Of a stretch of DNA of 42,917 nt, positions 24,577 through 33,808 are shown one piece after another. The first letter of the stretch is position 1. The number at the start of each line of letters is the position of its first letter. The position numbers and the translations under genes are program-made. The DNA comes from Chloroflexota bacterium (GTDB lineage: Bacteria; Chloroflexota; UBA11872): NCBI GenBank assembly GCA_028874175.1, contig JAPPLN010000060.1:13218-56134 (forward strand). The letters run 5' to 3'. The notes below the pieces were generated by a model, which was not told the origin of the DNA, did no database searches, and saw only the letters and a list, made by a program, of their open reading frames with translations.

Positions 24577-25887
24577 CTAGGCTTGCGTGGGGCGTGTTGC
24601 TGCGCCTTTGGTCATTTCCTTGAGCGCCGTGTAGGCCGGGCGGGGGGAGCCGTCGGGACCGAGGACGCCGAATGCGGACTTCTCATCCTGCGGGCCGACC
24701 ACTGACTGAAAGTTCAGGTTCCACACGAACGCGTGGGTGATGTAGGGCGCGGATTCCCGGATGAGCCGAAACGCGTCAACCAGGAACGTGGCCTGGTCTT
24801 CCTCGGAGTTGTCCGCGCCAAACCCGTAGGCAGGGTCGGCATTCGCGGTTGACCAGCCCATCTCGGTGAGCCAGATCGGTTTGTCGGCGTCGCCGTTGGC
24901 CTCCATCACGGCGCGATGCTGAGTGTAACGCTGGAAGTAGAAGCTGCCGTGGCCGTTCCAGCCGGAACCACGCTCGCTGCCGATCTCCTGCGTGGGCGCG
25001 TTATTGAATCCGCCCGGGTGCACACCCCAAGCATCGAACGCGTCGCGTGCGATGCCGTCGCGGTAAGCGTATATCTGTTCGAGGAAGCGGATGTCGTCAA
25101 CGGCCTGGACCTTTTGATCCGGGATGTCCACGTCGCCGGCCGGGGTGAGAGCGCCACCGATGGTTGTGGCCTCGGGATCTCCGGCTTTGACACCTTGGTG
25201 GCCGGCCAGCATGAGTTCCACGAACTCACCGGCGTCGATACGTCCATAGCCCCACTCGCGCGCGAGGTTGGCCTCATTCCACAGCTCGTAAGCCTGGACG
25301 TGACCCCGATAGCGTCCCGCCAAGGCCTGCATGAAGTCCCGAAAATCCAGCGGGTCGCCCGGCGGTCCGTGCGGCCGGTCGCCCAGGGCCCAGTCGGGCG
25401 CTTGCACCACGCTGAGCAGCAAGTTGATGCCGGCACTGCTGACTGCGGCCACCACCTTGTCGAGTTCGCGCCAGTCGAAGCCGCCTTTCTCGATTGGCTC
25501 TGTCTGACTCCACTCGACTTGTTGTTTCAGCCAGTCGAACCCGGCCTCGATCGTGCGATCTACGATGAGGCGGCGGTCCTGGTTGTAGAGGTGGGCCTGA
25601 AAACCGTAGCCCTCGAGTCGACGGAGCCCGTCGTCAACTTCTGGCGGCGACGTAACAGCGTCGGGAGCGGGCGAAGCGGTCGTTGGCGGGCTTGAGGACC
25701 CAGGCGTCTCGACCGCGGCTGTGGATCGGGGCGCTGCCACGACGGCCCCCGTTTCTGCGGCCGGCGTGGAGTCGGCCACGCTGGGCGTCGGCGGCGGCGC
25801 GTCCGACTCGCCGCATGCTGCCAGCGTTGCGGCAACCCCGGCCAGCGCCAGCAAGCGCCGACGAGAAAGCGAATGACGGGTCGTCAA
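24577..25887 (-). CDS. Exported lipoprotein, clan-A glycoside hydrolase-like
   Basis: A 436-residue secreted protein. The N-terminus has a twin-arginine pattern (SRRRLLALAG, residues 8-17) and a lipobox ending LAAC at Cys25, so it should be a Tat-exported lipoprotein. A Ser/Pro/Thr-rich linker (about 30-80) leads to a TIM-barrel with LWNEAN near residue 205 (acid/base Glu) and WLTEMGWST near 342 (nucleophile Glu), as in GH5/GH39-type enzymes. It probably cleaves a beta-glycosidic bond outside the membrane; the substrate is not evident. TTG at 25887 is preferred, since GGAG lies seven bases upstream and the Tat motif follows; a GTG at 25932 would add 15 residues. Confidence 0.75.
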   Translation of the reverse strand: MTTRHSLSRRRLLALAGVAATLAACGESDAPPPTPSVADSTPAAETGAVVAAPRSTAAVETPGSSSPPTTASPAPDAVTSPPEVDDGLRRLEGYGFQAHLYNQDRRLIVDRTIEAGFDWLKQQVEWSQTEPIEKGGFDWRELDKVVAAVSSAGINLLLSVVQAPDWALGDRPHGPPGDPLDFRDFMQALAGRYRGHVQAYELWNEANLAREWGYGRIDAGEFVELMLAGHQGVKAGDPEATTIGGALTPAGDVDIPDQKVQAVDDIRFLEQIYAYRDGIARDAFDAWGVHPGGFNNAPTQEIGSERGSGWNGHGSFYFQRYTQHRAVMEANGDADKPIWLTEMGWSTANADPAYGFGADNSEEDQATFLVDAFRLIRESAPYITHAFVWNLNFQSVVGPQDEKSAFGVLGPDGSPRPAYTALKEMTKGAATRPTQA

Positions 25888-26056
25888 GCAGAAACTCCGT
25901 TCCCAGCGCGGCTGCACGGAGCGCGTCGGCACCGAACATCCTTGTATCCGCGCGGCATGGATGGTATCAACGGAGTAGGCAGACCGTCCGAATCAACAAC
26001 CCGAACCGGGAGAACAGCCGCCTACCGGCACCCCGTGTCAGAGGAAACGACCGTTC

Positions 26057-26938
26057 ATGGGCACTAACAGATACGGAAACACCGCCGTCGGCACGATTGT
26101 GATCGTCATTGCCGCAGTCATTGTGCTGGGACTATTTAGCGTGCGGTTCGTAAACGTCGGTGAGGTCGGTGTGCTCCACACGTTTGGTGTGGTTGACCCA
26201 ACGCCACGGCCCGAAGGCCTGCTGGTCAAGGCTCCCTGGGCCAGCCTTGAGACCCTGAGCGTACGAACCCAGCAGCTCACCATGAGTTCGCGCGCCGAGG
26301 ACGCGAGCCCGAGCGCGACGGACCAAACGGTGCGGACGCTGACCTCGGAGGGTCTGTCGGTTGGGTTGGACATCACGACGCTATACCGGCTGCAGTTCGC
26401 GGATGCGCCGGATGTCTTTCAGAAAATAGGCCCAAACTACGTGGAGATTGTGGTCCGTCCCGCGATTCGTGACGCGATCCGCGATGTCGTCGGTGAGTTC
26501 CAGGCCGAGGCGTTGTATACGACGGCACGCACCGAGGTCGCTGAAAAAATCGAAGCCCAACTCCAGAGCATTCTGTCCGAGCGTGGCGTGCTGGTTGAGA
26601 ACGTCCTGCTGCGCGACGTGTCGCTGCCACAGCAAATCACCACGGCGATCGAGCGTAAGCTAGCCGCTGAGCAGGCAATCGAAACGCGACGGTTCCAGGT
26701 CCAGGAAGCGGAACAGGAAGCCCAACGACGGGTGGAGGAAGCCACGGGTATTGCCGAGGCCAACAACCTGATCAACGAATCCCTGACAGCAGCCGTGCTG
26801 CAGGACAAGTACATCACGGCGCTGCGCGAGATTGACTCGGGCAGCGTGGTGTATGTCCCGACCAATCCGGACACGGGATTGCCGGTGATCCTGGGAACTC
26901 CAGGCATCGGGTCGGGCGGAGGTGGCGGATCGCCGTAG
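26057..26938 (+). CDS. SPFH/prohibitin-family membrane protein
   Basis: A 293-residue protein with one N-terminal membrane helix (VIVIAAVIVLGLFSVRF, about 14-30), an SPFH/band-7 domain (VNVGEVGVLHTFGVV to about 215) and a charged helical segment (ERKLAAEQAIETRRFQVQEA onward) typical of prohibitins. The C-terminus is Gly-rich. These proteins form large membrane rings involved in protease control or lipid domains. ATG 26057 is preceded by GAGGAAA. It is divergent from the exported hydrolase gene; no partner protease is next to it. Confidence 0.88.
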   Translation: MGTNRYGNTAVGTIVIVIAAVIVLGLFSVRFVNVGEVGVLHTFGVVDPTPRPEGLLVKAPWASLETLSVRTQQLTMSSRAEDASPSATDQTVRTLTSEGLSVGLDITTLYRLQFADAPDVFQKIGPNYVEIVVRPAIRDAIRDVVGEFQAEALYTTARTEVAEKIEAQLQSILSERGVLVENVLLRDVSLPQQITTAIERKLAAEQAIETRRFQVQEAEQEAQRRVEEATGIAEANNLINESLTAAVLQDKYITALREIDSGSVVYVPTNPDTGLPVILGTPGIGSGGGGGSP

Positions 26939-27151
26939 TCCGGTAGGGACGCGGTCCGGTACGCCACGAGCGGAACGTGGCATCCGGGGCTCCGGCACCG
27001 ATGCGCATGTTGCGTATGGTGGAGCGTCGCGTACATGTGGCAGAGGTTGATCGGGACCTGGTTAGGGTCAGCCACACGGCGGGAGTTCAGGCATGAGGCG
27101 GCCCGCCGTTGGGGTAGGATGCGCCGCGCCCGGGTCGCGGGGCCTGCCGAC

Positions 27152-27224
27152 GGGCGGTTAGCTCAGCTGGCAGAGCGCTACGTTTACACCGTAGAGGCCG
27201 CAGGTTCGAGCCCTGCACCGCCCA
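27152..27224 (+). tRNA. tRNA-Val (UAC)
   Basis: The acceptor arm GGGCGGT pairs with ACCGCCC (27217-27223), discriminator A27224. The anticodon stem CTACG/CGTAG encloses loop TTTACAC with anticodon TAC. D and T arms (AGCTCAGCTGG..., GGTTCGAGCC) are standard. CCA is not encoded. A TAGGAT -10-like box lies at 27115-27120. Confidence 0.93.
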
Positions 27225-27249
27225 CCCGGCCCGGAGTGATGCAGGCCCC

Positions 27250-27325
27250 GGCGAGGTAGCTCAGTCGGTAGAGCAGTGGACTGAAAATCCATGTGTCGGC
27301 GGTTCGATTCCGCCCCTCGCCACCA
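27250..27325 (+). tRNA. tRNA-Phe (GAA)
   Basis: Acceptor GGCGAGG pairs with CCTCGCC (27315-27321); discriminator A and an encoded CCA follow (27323-27325). The anticodon loop CTGAAAA carries GAA. It lies 25 bases after tRNA-Val and is probably in the same transcript. Unlike its neighbour it encodes CCA. Confidence 0.94.
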
Positions 27326-27482
27326 GACGATTCAGCGACGGATTGCAACTCGTGCGGCGCGGGCCGGGGCACGGTGACGGAGGTCGGCGCCGGATCGAGG
27401 CGGCTGGCGCCGTGACCTATGCGCGTATGGTGTTCGGCGACTCGCTGTGCCTGTGCGGCCGGTTCACGCGTGTGGAGGAGTA

Positions 27483-29018
27483 ATGGACCGTTTAAACGTC
27501 GTGGTGATCTGTCTCGACACCTTTCGCGCCGATATCGTCGGACCCGGCAAGACACTCAGCAGCACCGCGACGCCGGCCCTGGACGCCCTGGCGGCCGACT
27601 CCGTGCGCTTCAACCGCTGCTTTACCGAACCTGGACAGACGATCCAGGTGCGCAACGGGTGTTTCACGGGCCGGCGCGGATTCCCCTACGCCCACGGCTA
27701 CTACGGCTGGCATGAAATCCCGGACGAGTACCCGACGATTGCCGAGATCTTGCTGGAACACGGTTACGCCACCGGCCTGATTGCCGACACGCCGCACCTG
27801 TTCAAACCCAACATGAACCAGCATCGGGGGTTCATGACGTGGGAGCACATTCGCGGCTCGGGGGGCGACGGCTGGCGGACGGGCTCCTGGGACCTGATTC
27901 GCGAGCTGTTCAAGGACTACTTCGGCGCATACGAACCGTCCGTACCCGAGGCTTCGGCCACATCGCTGGACGGCGAGAGCGCATTTCTGCAGCACTTGCA
28001 TAACGTCCGGGATCGTCGCGAGGAGGCCGACTGGCCGGGCGCCGAGGTTTTCGCGTCGGCGCGCCGGTGGCTGCGCGACAACGCCGGGAACGCGCCGTTC
28101 TTTCTCTGGATCGACTGTTTCGAGCCGCACGAGGTGTTCGATCCGCCGCTGCCATACGTGCGGCGCTACAACAGAAGCTGGGACGGACCGATCTATCAGC
28201 AGCCTCGACACATCCTGCATCCGTCGTTCTCGTCGGACATGCAAGGCGCGGATCTTGACGTGTCATCGGCGGATTTCATCGACTACTACACGTCCTGCTA
28301 CAAGGGCGAGGTGACGTTCACGGATGCGCAGATCGCCGGGCTGCTTGACGAGTTGGGTCAGCTGCGGCTACTCGACGATACGGCGGTTATTTTCTTCACC
28401 GACCATGGCACCGAATTGGCCGATCACACCGGCTGGGGCAAGCGCAACACCGAGCTGCACCCATTCAATACGCAGCAGAACCTGACCATTCGACATCCCG
28501 ACGGGCGCTACCGCGACGTGGATGTGGATGCCTGGGTTCAGAACTACGACCTGGGCCCAACCATCCTGGATCTGGCCGGCCTGACCGAAGCGCCCTCGAC
28601 CATGAATGGCCAGAGCGCCTGGTCTCTAGCGACCGGGGAGCGTGAGTCCTTGCGTTCATATGTGACCACGGCGTGGGCCGGGCGCGTGTCAGTGCGTGAC
28701 GAGCGCTGGGTTTACGCCACGGGCTGGGACTTCGAAGACCCGAATCCGGAGCTGTACGACTTGCTTGCTGACCCGGATGAGCGCCACAACGTTCACCATT
28801 TGCACCCGGAGATCGTTGGCGACCGGCGGTCGCGAATTGAAGACCTCCTGGGTACGCCCATCCCACAGCCGTACAGCCAGGACCGTTTCGGTCCAACGGT
28901 CGGCGGCCTGCGCAAACCGATCTACGCCACCTCGTACGCACCAGTTTTCTTCGGTGCGCGTCAGGCCTGGGACAGCCCGCGAGCCTTGCCAGGACAAGGC
29001 GTGACGGGCGCGCAATAG
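27483..29018 (+). CDS. Sulfatase-like alkaline phosphatase superfamily hydrolase
   Basis: A 511-residue protein with the sulfatase fold: metal-binding VVICLDTFRAD (Asp12), TPALDALAADSVRF, and FFTDHGTELADHTGWGK near residue 303. At the site where sulfatases have C/S-x-P-x-R (formylglycine precursor), it reads TIQVRNGCFTGR, with Thr53 and Gln55 in place of Cys/Ser and Pro. Formylglycine cannot form from Thr, so it more likely uses Thr as nucleophile, as in phosphodiesterase or phosphonate monoester-type relatives, or has another ester substrate. ATG 27483 has GGAGGAG upstream. No signal peptide is seen, so it acts in the cytoplasm. It begins a catabolic-looking gene group. Confidence 0.82.
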   Translation: MDRLNVVVICLDTFRADIVGPGKTLSSTATPALDALAADSVRFNRCFTEPGQTIQVRNGCFTGRRGFPYAHGYYGWHEIPDEYPTIAEILLEHGYATGLIADTPHLFKPNMNQHRGFMTWEHIRGSGGDGWRTGSWDLIRELFKDYFGAYEPSVPEASATSLDGESAFLQHLHNVRDRREEADWPGAEVFASARRWLRDNAGNAPFFLWIDCFEPHEVFDPPLPYVRRYNRSWDGPIYQQPRHILHPSFSSDMQGADLDVSSADFIDYYTSCYKGEVTFTDAQIAGLLDELGQLRLLDDTAVIFFTDHGTELADHTGWGKRNTELHPFNTQQNLTIRHPDGRYRDVDVDAWVQNYDLGPTILDLAGLTEAPSTMNGQSAWSLATGERESLRSYVTTAWAGRVSVRDERWVYATGWDFEDPNPELYDLLADPDERHNVHHLHPEIVGDRRSRIEDLLGTPIPQPYSQDRFGPTVGGLRKPIYATSYAPVFFGARQAWDSPRALPGQGVTGAQ

Positions 29019-29092
29019 TCGAGGGGAGCCACGCGGCGGCGTGCGATGCTCCTGGCGCGACGCCGAGTCTCAGCGGATTGTGTTCGGCGTAT

Positions 29093-30070
29093 CTAGGCCA
29101 GGGAAGCCGGGCTCCGCGATACCTCGTGGAGTTCGCGACGCTCTTCGTCGCTCAGGCTCCAGGATAGGGCGTTGAGGTTGGCGTCGACCTGGTCGGGCGT
29201 GTCAACGCCCATGAGGGTGACGGAGACATCGGGATTGGACTTGACCCAGTTGAGGGCCACGTGGGCCGGGGCGCAGGCGCGGGCAGCGGCGATACGTTCA
29301 ACGGCGGCAAGGACCTGGATGGCGCGGCCGCGAAACGCCTGGTCGTATTCGGCGCGCCTGCGGGGCGCCGCCATCACTGAGCCGGGCGGCGGCGGGCGAC
29401 CGGGTCGGTAGAAGCCAGTCAAGAGGCCGACGGCAAGGGGGCTATAGGCGAAGAAGCCGACCTGTTCCTGGCGGCAGAAGGGGAGCACCTCAAGCTCGGG
29501 CGTGCGGTCGAACAGGTTATAGGGATGCATGACCATGGCCGGGCGCGGGCCGCCCAGGCGCTCGGCGATCATGAGCGCCTTGCACGACTCCCAGGCACTA
29601 AAGGTGGACATACCCCAGGCGCGGGCCTTGCCCTGGCGAATCACGTCCAGCATGGCGCTGACGGTCTCTTCCAGGGCCGTGTCCGGGTCTCGCCAGTGGA
29701 TGATGTAGACATCGACGTGGTCGGTTTGCAGTCGCCGAAGGCTGCGGTCAATCTCGCGCATGATGTGCATGCGCGAGCCACCGAGATCGTTTGGGCCCGG
29801 TCCGATGGGACAGCCGACTTTTGACGTGACGACCACATCGTCGCGGCAGCCGGCGATGGCGCGCCCGAGGGCCACTTCGGAGGCGCCGCCGTAGGGCGTG
29901 TCCGGCGTCTTGCCGTAGAAGTTGGAGCAGTCGAGGAGCGTTACGCCGCGTTCGATGGCGCGCCTGATGGCGGTCTCCATGACGCCAAGGTCGGTCTGGT
30001 TGCGGAATCCGCAACCCAGCCCCAATCGCGAAACCCTGATGCCGCTGGATCCGAGGAGCGCCATCTCCAT
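29093..30070 (-). CDS. Aldo/keto reductase
   Basis: A 325-residue NAD(P)H-dependent reductase. The catalytic tetrad is visible: Asp47 and Tyr52 in LLDCSNFYGK, Lys84 in VVTSKVG and His125 in VYIIHWRD. The length and barrel-style repeats fit the AKR superfamily, and the FYGK/IIHWRD forms suggest the YajO/Tas-like sugar or aldehyde group. ATG at 30070 gives MEMALLGSSGIRVSRLGLG. It is just downstream of the PhyH gene on the same strand (22 bases) and probably co-transcribed. Confidence 0.87.
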   Translation of the reverse strand: MEMALLGSSGIRVSRLGLGCGFRNQTDLGVMETAIRRAIERGVTLLDCSNFYGKTPDTPYGGASEVALGRAIAGCRDDVVVTSKVGCPIGPGPNDLGGSRMHIMREIDRSLRRLQTDHVDVYIIHWRDPDTALEETVSAMLDVIRQGKARAWGMSTFSAWESCKALMIAERLGGPRPAMVMHPYNLFDRTPELEVLPFCRQEQVGFFAYSPLAVGLLTGFYRPGRPPPPGSVMAAPRRRAEYDQAFRGRAIQVLAAVERIAAARACAPAHVALNWVKSNPDVSVTLMGVDTPDQVDANLNALSWSLSDEERRELHEVSRSPASLA

Positions 30071-30092
30071 GCGAGTGTTCTCCGCCCGGGCG

Positions 30093-30887
30093 CTAGACGC
30101 AGCCCGGGAAGGACTGACCGCGCACCTGGATGAACGGAGGCACTTTGGGTGCGTCGGTGACCGTCTCGTCCTTGATGGTGGCCGCGCGCATGTAATGGAC
30201 GGCGGATCCGCGGCGACGGTCGGGCGTGGTGTTCGGCCGGCTGGAGTGAAAGACCAGGCTGTGATGGAAGCTGACGCCGCCGGCCGGAATTTCCACGGGG
30301 ACCGGTTCGAACTGGCCGACGAAGGTGTTCTGAAGATCCGACTGCAGATGCCTTGGAATCATGCCCCAGCGGTGGGTGCCGGGCGCCATCCAGAGGCAGC
30401 CGTTGGCGATGGTGGCGTCGTCCAGCGCGCACCAGGCGGTGACCAGATCCATGGGAAACATGTCGCGCCAGGAGCCGGAGTCCTGATGCCAGGCCTGAGC
30501 CGATCCGTGAAACGCGGGTTTCATGAGGATCTGGTCGAGGTAGAGCTTGATGTCGTCGCTGCCCAGCAGGTCGGCGATGACATCCACAAGCCTGGGATTG
30601 CGCACGTGCGCCAGCATGACGTCGTCGTAGTGGGCCACCTTGTAGATTTTGCGGACGGCGAGGGCACGGTCTTCGGGCAGCGGTCCGTCGCGCAAGCCGG
30701 GCTCGACTTGGACGCAGTCGTCGGGGACGTGGGGCGCGCGGCCGCCCGCGATCAGGTCGGCGCGATCACGAACCGCAGCCATGTCGTCCTCGGATAGCAG
30801 ATTCTCTACAACCAGGAAGCCGTCGCGCCTAAATTGCTCGACTTGCGCGCGCGACAGGGTGTGCAGGCCGTTGGTCTCGGTGCTCAT
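30093..30887 (-). CDS. Phytanoyl-CoA dioxygenase (PhyH) family protein
   Basis: A 264-residue Fe(II)/2-oxoglutarate-dependent oxygenase. The HxD pair is His134 and Asp136 in AWHQDSG, the distal iron ligand is His214 in LVFHSSRPN, and Arg near 226 in PDRRRG should bind 2-oxoglutarate. It hydroxylates an unactivated carbon of a small molecule, not necessarily phytanoyl-CoA. ATG 30887 is chosen since the domain opens with LSRAQVEQFRRDGFLVV; a far longer frame to 31316 runs antisense to rtcB. It is divergent from rtcB and upstream of the aldo/keto reductase. Confidence 0.88.
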   Translation of the reverse strand: MSTETNGLHTLSRAQVEQFRRDGFLVVENLLSEDDMAAVRDRADLIAGGRAPHVPDDCVQVEPGLRDGPLPEDRALAVRKIYKVAHYDDVMLAHVRNPRLVDVIADLLGSDDIKLYLDQILMKPAFHGSAQAWHQDSGSWRDMFPMDLVTAWCALDDATIANGCLWMAPGTHRWGMIPRHLQSDLQNTFVGQFEPVPVEIPAGGVSFHHSLVFHSSRPNTTPDRRRGSAVHYMRAATIKDETVTDAPKVPPFIQVRGQSFPGCV

Positions 30888-30956
30888 CGGCGCTCTCCCG
30901 ATTCGTGCGGGGTATTCGCGCTGCGGCCTCAGCATATCGCGGCGTAGGTTTAAGGG

Positions 30957-32159
30957 ATGAGCAAGCCACGCGTTCACATCTTTGGCCAGGGCGACCCGCG
31001 GGCCGTGGCGCAACTGGAGCGTTGCCTGCTGCAGGCGACGTATGGGGTGCTGTGTGCCGATCACCACGTGGGGTATTCGGCGCCGATCGGGGCGGCGATT
31101 GCCTACCCGCGGCACGTTTCGCCGTCGGGCGTGGGTTACGACATCGGGTGCGGAAACCTGGCGGTGCGGACGCCGCTGCGGGCCTCGACGATCGATACCG
31201 CGGGGGTGATGGACGAGATCGTGGAGACGATCAGTTTTGGGCTGGGGCGCAAGAATCGTGAACGGGCGGATGATCAGGTGCTGGAACGCATTCGCAAGGC
31301 AGACTTCGCGCCGCAACGCCGGCTGCTAAAGCTGGCCGAGGAACAGTTGGGCACGGTTGGCGCCGGAAACCACTACGTGGATCTTTTTGCCGATCAGGAG
31401 GACCGGCTGTGGATCGGGGTGCACTTCGGCAGCCGGGGGTTCGGTCACCGGACGGCCACCGGGTTCCTGGCGATGGGCGAGGGCCGGAAGTTCACGGACC
31501 GGCCGCGCACTAACAGCATGGACGCGCCGCCGGTGCTTTTCGAGGTCCGGTCGGAGCTGGGGCAGGCGTATATTTCGGCGATGCGGCTGGCGGGAGCGTA
31601 CGCGCAGGCGGGACGACGCTGGGTGGTGGAGCGGATTCTGCAGCTGTTGTCCACACAGGCGGACCTGACGGTGCACAACCACCACAACTTCGCCTGGGAG
31701 GAGAAGCATTTCGGGCGGACCTTCTGGGTCGTGCGCAAAGGGGCAACGCCGGCGTTTCCGGGTCAGCAGGGATTCGTGGGCGCGACGATGGGCGGGACGT
31801 CGGTGATCCTGGAGGGCCTCGATTCACCGGCCTCAAAGCAGGCGCTGTACAGCACCGTGCATGGAGCAGGTCGGGTGATGTCGCGGCGCAAGGCGGCCGG
31901 CCGTCGGCGCTACAACAAGAAGCGCAAGCGCTGGGTGCAGACGGCGCCCGGCGTGGTGGACTGGCCGAAGGTGCGGGCGTCGCTGCACGGGCAGGGCATC
32001 GTGCTGCGTGGCGGCGGCGCCGATGAAGCGCCCGAGGCGTACAAGAACCTGGATCACGTGCTGGCCGAGCACGCGGGAACAGTACGTGTGACCCACCGGC
32101 TACGGCCGATTGGGGTTGCCATGGCTGGCGCGGATACGTTTGATCCGTTCAGGGATTAG
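30957..32159 (+). CDS. rtcB: RtcB-type RNA-splicing ligase
   Basis: A 400-residue RNA ligase joining 3'-phosphate (or 2',3'-cyclic) and 5'-OH ends with GTP and Mn2+. Cys65 in GYDIGCGN, the GAGNHYVDLF segment (about 135-144), HFGSRGFGH and the guanylylated His in HGAGR (near 302) are all present. The insertion RRYNKKRKRW is basic. Length is on the short side of the family (400-480). ATG at 30957. No archease or RtcR gene is near, so partner and regulator are elsewhere if they exist. Confidence 0.9.
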   Translation: MSKPRVHIFGQGDPRAVAQLERCLLQATYGVLCADHHVGYSAPIGAAIAYPRHVSPSGVGYDIGCGNLAVRTPLRASTIDTAGVMDEIVETISFGLGRKNRERADDQVLERIRKADFAPQRRLLKLAEEQLGTVGAGNHYVDLFADQEDRLWIGVHFGSRGFGHRTATGFLAMGEGRKFTDRPRTNSMDAPPVLFEVRSELGQAYISAMRLAGAYAQAGRRWVVERILQLLSTQADLTVHNHHNFAWEEKHFGRTFWVVRKGATPAFPGQQGFVGATMGGTSVILEGLDSPASKQALYSTVHGAGRVMSRRKAAGRRRYNKKRKRWVQTAPGVVDWPKVRASLHGQGIVLRGGGADEAPEAYKNLDHVLAEHAGTVRVTHRLRPIGVAMAGADTFDPFRD

Positions 32160-32199
32160 CGGACGCGCCTGGGCCTGAGGCCACAGCCCTGCCTTGCGA

Positions 32200-33303
32200 T
32201 CAGTCGCGGGAGCGCAGGGGCCTGTCGACCGCGTAGCGGGTGTCGTACCGCCCCGGGAACTCCACCGGTAGTTCGCCCGTCGTGATCGCCTCGATCAGCG
32301 GCGACCCCATGGTTCGGAGCGGCAGGCGGACGAGGGTGTGGGTGCGGGCGGACTCGTACATGGCCATGAGGATTTCCTGGTTCTTGATGGCCAGGTGGGC
32401 GTCGTTGCGGTTGTCATCCACGTCGCCGCGCGCCCAGCGGGCCAGGCCATCCAATTCGCGCAGAAACACGTTGTCCAGGGTCTGCGTTGGCGCCGGCGTC
32501 TCCGTCACCCCGCGGCCGCGACGCAGGAGGCGAACGGCAAAGTCGGGCGCCAGAAACGCGCTCGGCCACATGAGCACGCCGTCAGTTCCGGTCACCGTCT
32601 GGTACTGCCAGTCGTGGACCGGATCGGGCGGAATGTCGCCCTCGAATGAGATACGCACGCCATTGGTGAAGGCAATGAGTCCGCCCGAGATTTCCTCGTT
32701 CGGCCAGCCGCGTTCGTAGCGGTCGCTGCGGCGCTGGACGTTGGCAATGACCCACTCGGGATCGGGATCGCCGAGCACGTACTGCATGTAACTCAACACG
32801 TGGGTGCCGTTGTTCATCAGTCCGCCCTCTTCGAGGCAGACCGTGGCGGTGAGCGGCGTGCCGATGGCGCCGTCAGCCACCAGTGCCCGCGCCTGCTCGT
32901 GCACGGTGTACCAGCGCATCATGTGGCCGATGGCGAGCTTGACGCCGTGTTGGCGGCAGGCGGCCAGCATGACCCTGGCCTCGCCCAGGCTGCCGGCCAT
33001 GGGCTTCTCGCAGAGGATGGCGCGCGGCGGGTAGCGGGTGGCGGCAAGGATGGTGTGGGGGGCATGCCAGCGTGCCGGCGTTGCGATGCTGAGCAAGTCC
33101 GGCTGCTGTTCGGCAAGCATTTGCTCGAAGTCACGGTAGCGGTGCAGGTCCGGGAACCAGCGGCCAACGCGATCAAGCGCCAACGAATCGACATCGCAGA
33201 CGGAAGTGAGATCTACGCCTTCAAGCTGCGCGTAGGTCTGGGCGTGCTGGCGGCCGGCCCAGTTGAGGCCGACCACGGCGGCTCGCAGGGGTTTATTGGG
33301 CAC
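32200..33303 (-). CDS. Gfo/Idh/MocA-family oxidoreductase
   Basis: A 367-residue NAD(P)-dependent oxidoreductase. The N-terminal Rossmann fold is AAVVGLNWAGRQHAQTYAQL, with an unusual Asn/Trp in the usual GxGxxG position; the substrate/cofactor motif EKPMA (about 98-102) follows. The C-terminal half is the usual beta-sheet substrate domain. Such enzymes act on sugars or inositols. Start GTG at 33303. Its promoter side faces the phage-like tail region; this is the last host-type gene in the window. Confidence 0.82.
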   Translation of the reverse strand: MPNKPLRAAVVGLNWAGRQHAQTYAQLEGVDLTSVCDVDSLALDRVGRWFPDLHRYRDFEQMLAEQQPDLLSIATPARWHAPHTILAATRYPPRAILCEKPMAGSLGEARVMLAACRQHGVKLAIGHMMRWYTVHEQARALVADGAIGTPLTATVCLEEGGLMNNGTHVLSYMQYVLGDPDPEWVIANVQRRSDRYERGWPNEEISGGLIAFTNGVRISFEGDIPPDPVHDWQYQTVTGTDGVLMWPSAFLAPDFAVRLLRRGRGVTETPAPTQTLDNVFLRELDGLARWARGDVDDNRNDAHLAIKNQEILMAMYESARTHTLVRLPLRTMGSPLIEAITTGELPVEFPGRYDTRYAVDRPLRSRD

Positions 33304-33458
33304 CTACAACTCCCAGACGCGTTGCGCGGCATGCGGCCGACGCCGCAAGCGCGTGGACACTATGGCGCGTTGCGCCGGTCCGCGCCAGATATCACCACCA
33401 TGCGCCGCGGAGAACCGGTGCGCAGACGACGGTCCCTGCGGATGGGTGGAGACAGGAC

Positions 33459-33486
33459 TTGACATCGTACTCTTGCAATGTACAGT
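33459..33486 (+). promoter_or_regulatory. Candidate promoter of the Com-like gene
   Basis: TTGACA (33459-33464), a 16-base spacer, and TACAGT (33481-33486). The spacer shares CGT..TC and a final G with the promoter at 35504-35531. The Com-like ATG is 58 bases downstream. Confidence 0.55.
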
Positions 33487-33544
33487 AGGGGAGGAAACAG
33501 TTCGTGTACAGGACCGGCGCCCGCCGCGCCGGGAACGGTTGACC

Positions 33545-33805
33545 ATGCGGCAATGGCGATGTGAGGCGTGCGGCAAGCTGCTGGGCGAGTTTGCGTTCGT
33601 CGTGGGCGCGATCAAGTGTCCGCGCTGCCGGCTCGTCAACACCCAGCGGGACGTGCCAGCGCGGGAGGAAGTGGGCGACGCATCAGCCCGTGGCGGGCGC
33701 GTCGTCACCATTCCCCGTTCACGACAGGAGTCACGAGCGGTTGCGGCGGTATCAGGCCCGGGAAGGGAATCCCCGGGACAGACATTCATTAGGAGGGAGC
33801 GATAG
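33545..33805 (+). CDS. Mu Com-like zinc-ribbon protein
   Basis: An 86-residue protein with MRQWRCEACGKLLGEF and IKCPRCRLVN: Cys6-x2-Cys9 and Cys25-x2-Cys28, 15 residues between the pairs. This matches the bacteriophage Mu Com family (Com-like zinc finger). Com is an RNA-binding translational activator that opens a stem-loop over the mom ribosome binding site. The C-terminal ~50 residues are basic and low in structure. It opens the tail module behind a TTGACA promoter; no mom-like modification gene is visible. ATG 33545 is chosen because the zinc ribbon begins there; the frame extends upstream without similarity. Confidence 0.75.
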   Translation: MRQWRCEACGKLLGEFAFVVGAIKCPRCRLVNTQRDVPAREEVGDASARGGRVVTIPRSRQESRAVAAVSGPGRESPGQTFIRRER

Positions 33806-33808
33806 CCA

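Noticed and set aside
27152..27325. The tRNA genes as attachment site for the tail module
   Set aside because: They lie over 6 kb from the module's left edge, with intact host genes between and no repeat of the tRNA 3' end seen nearby.
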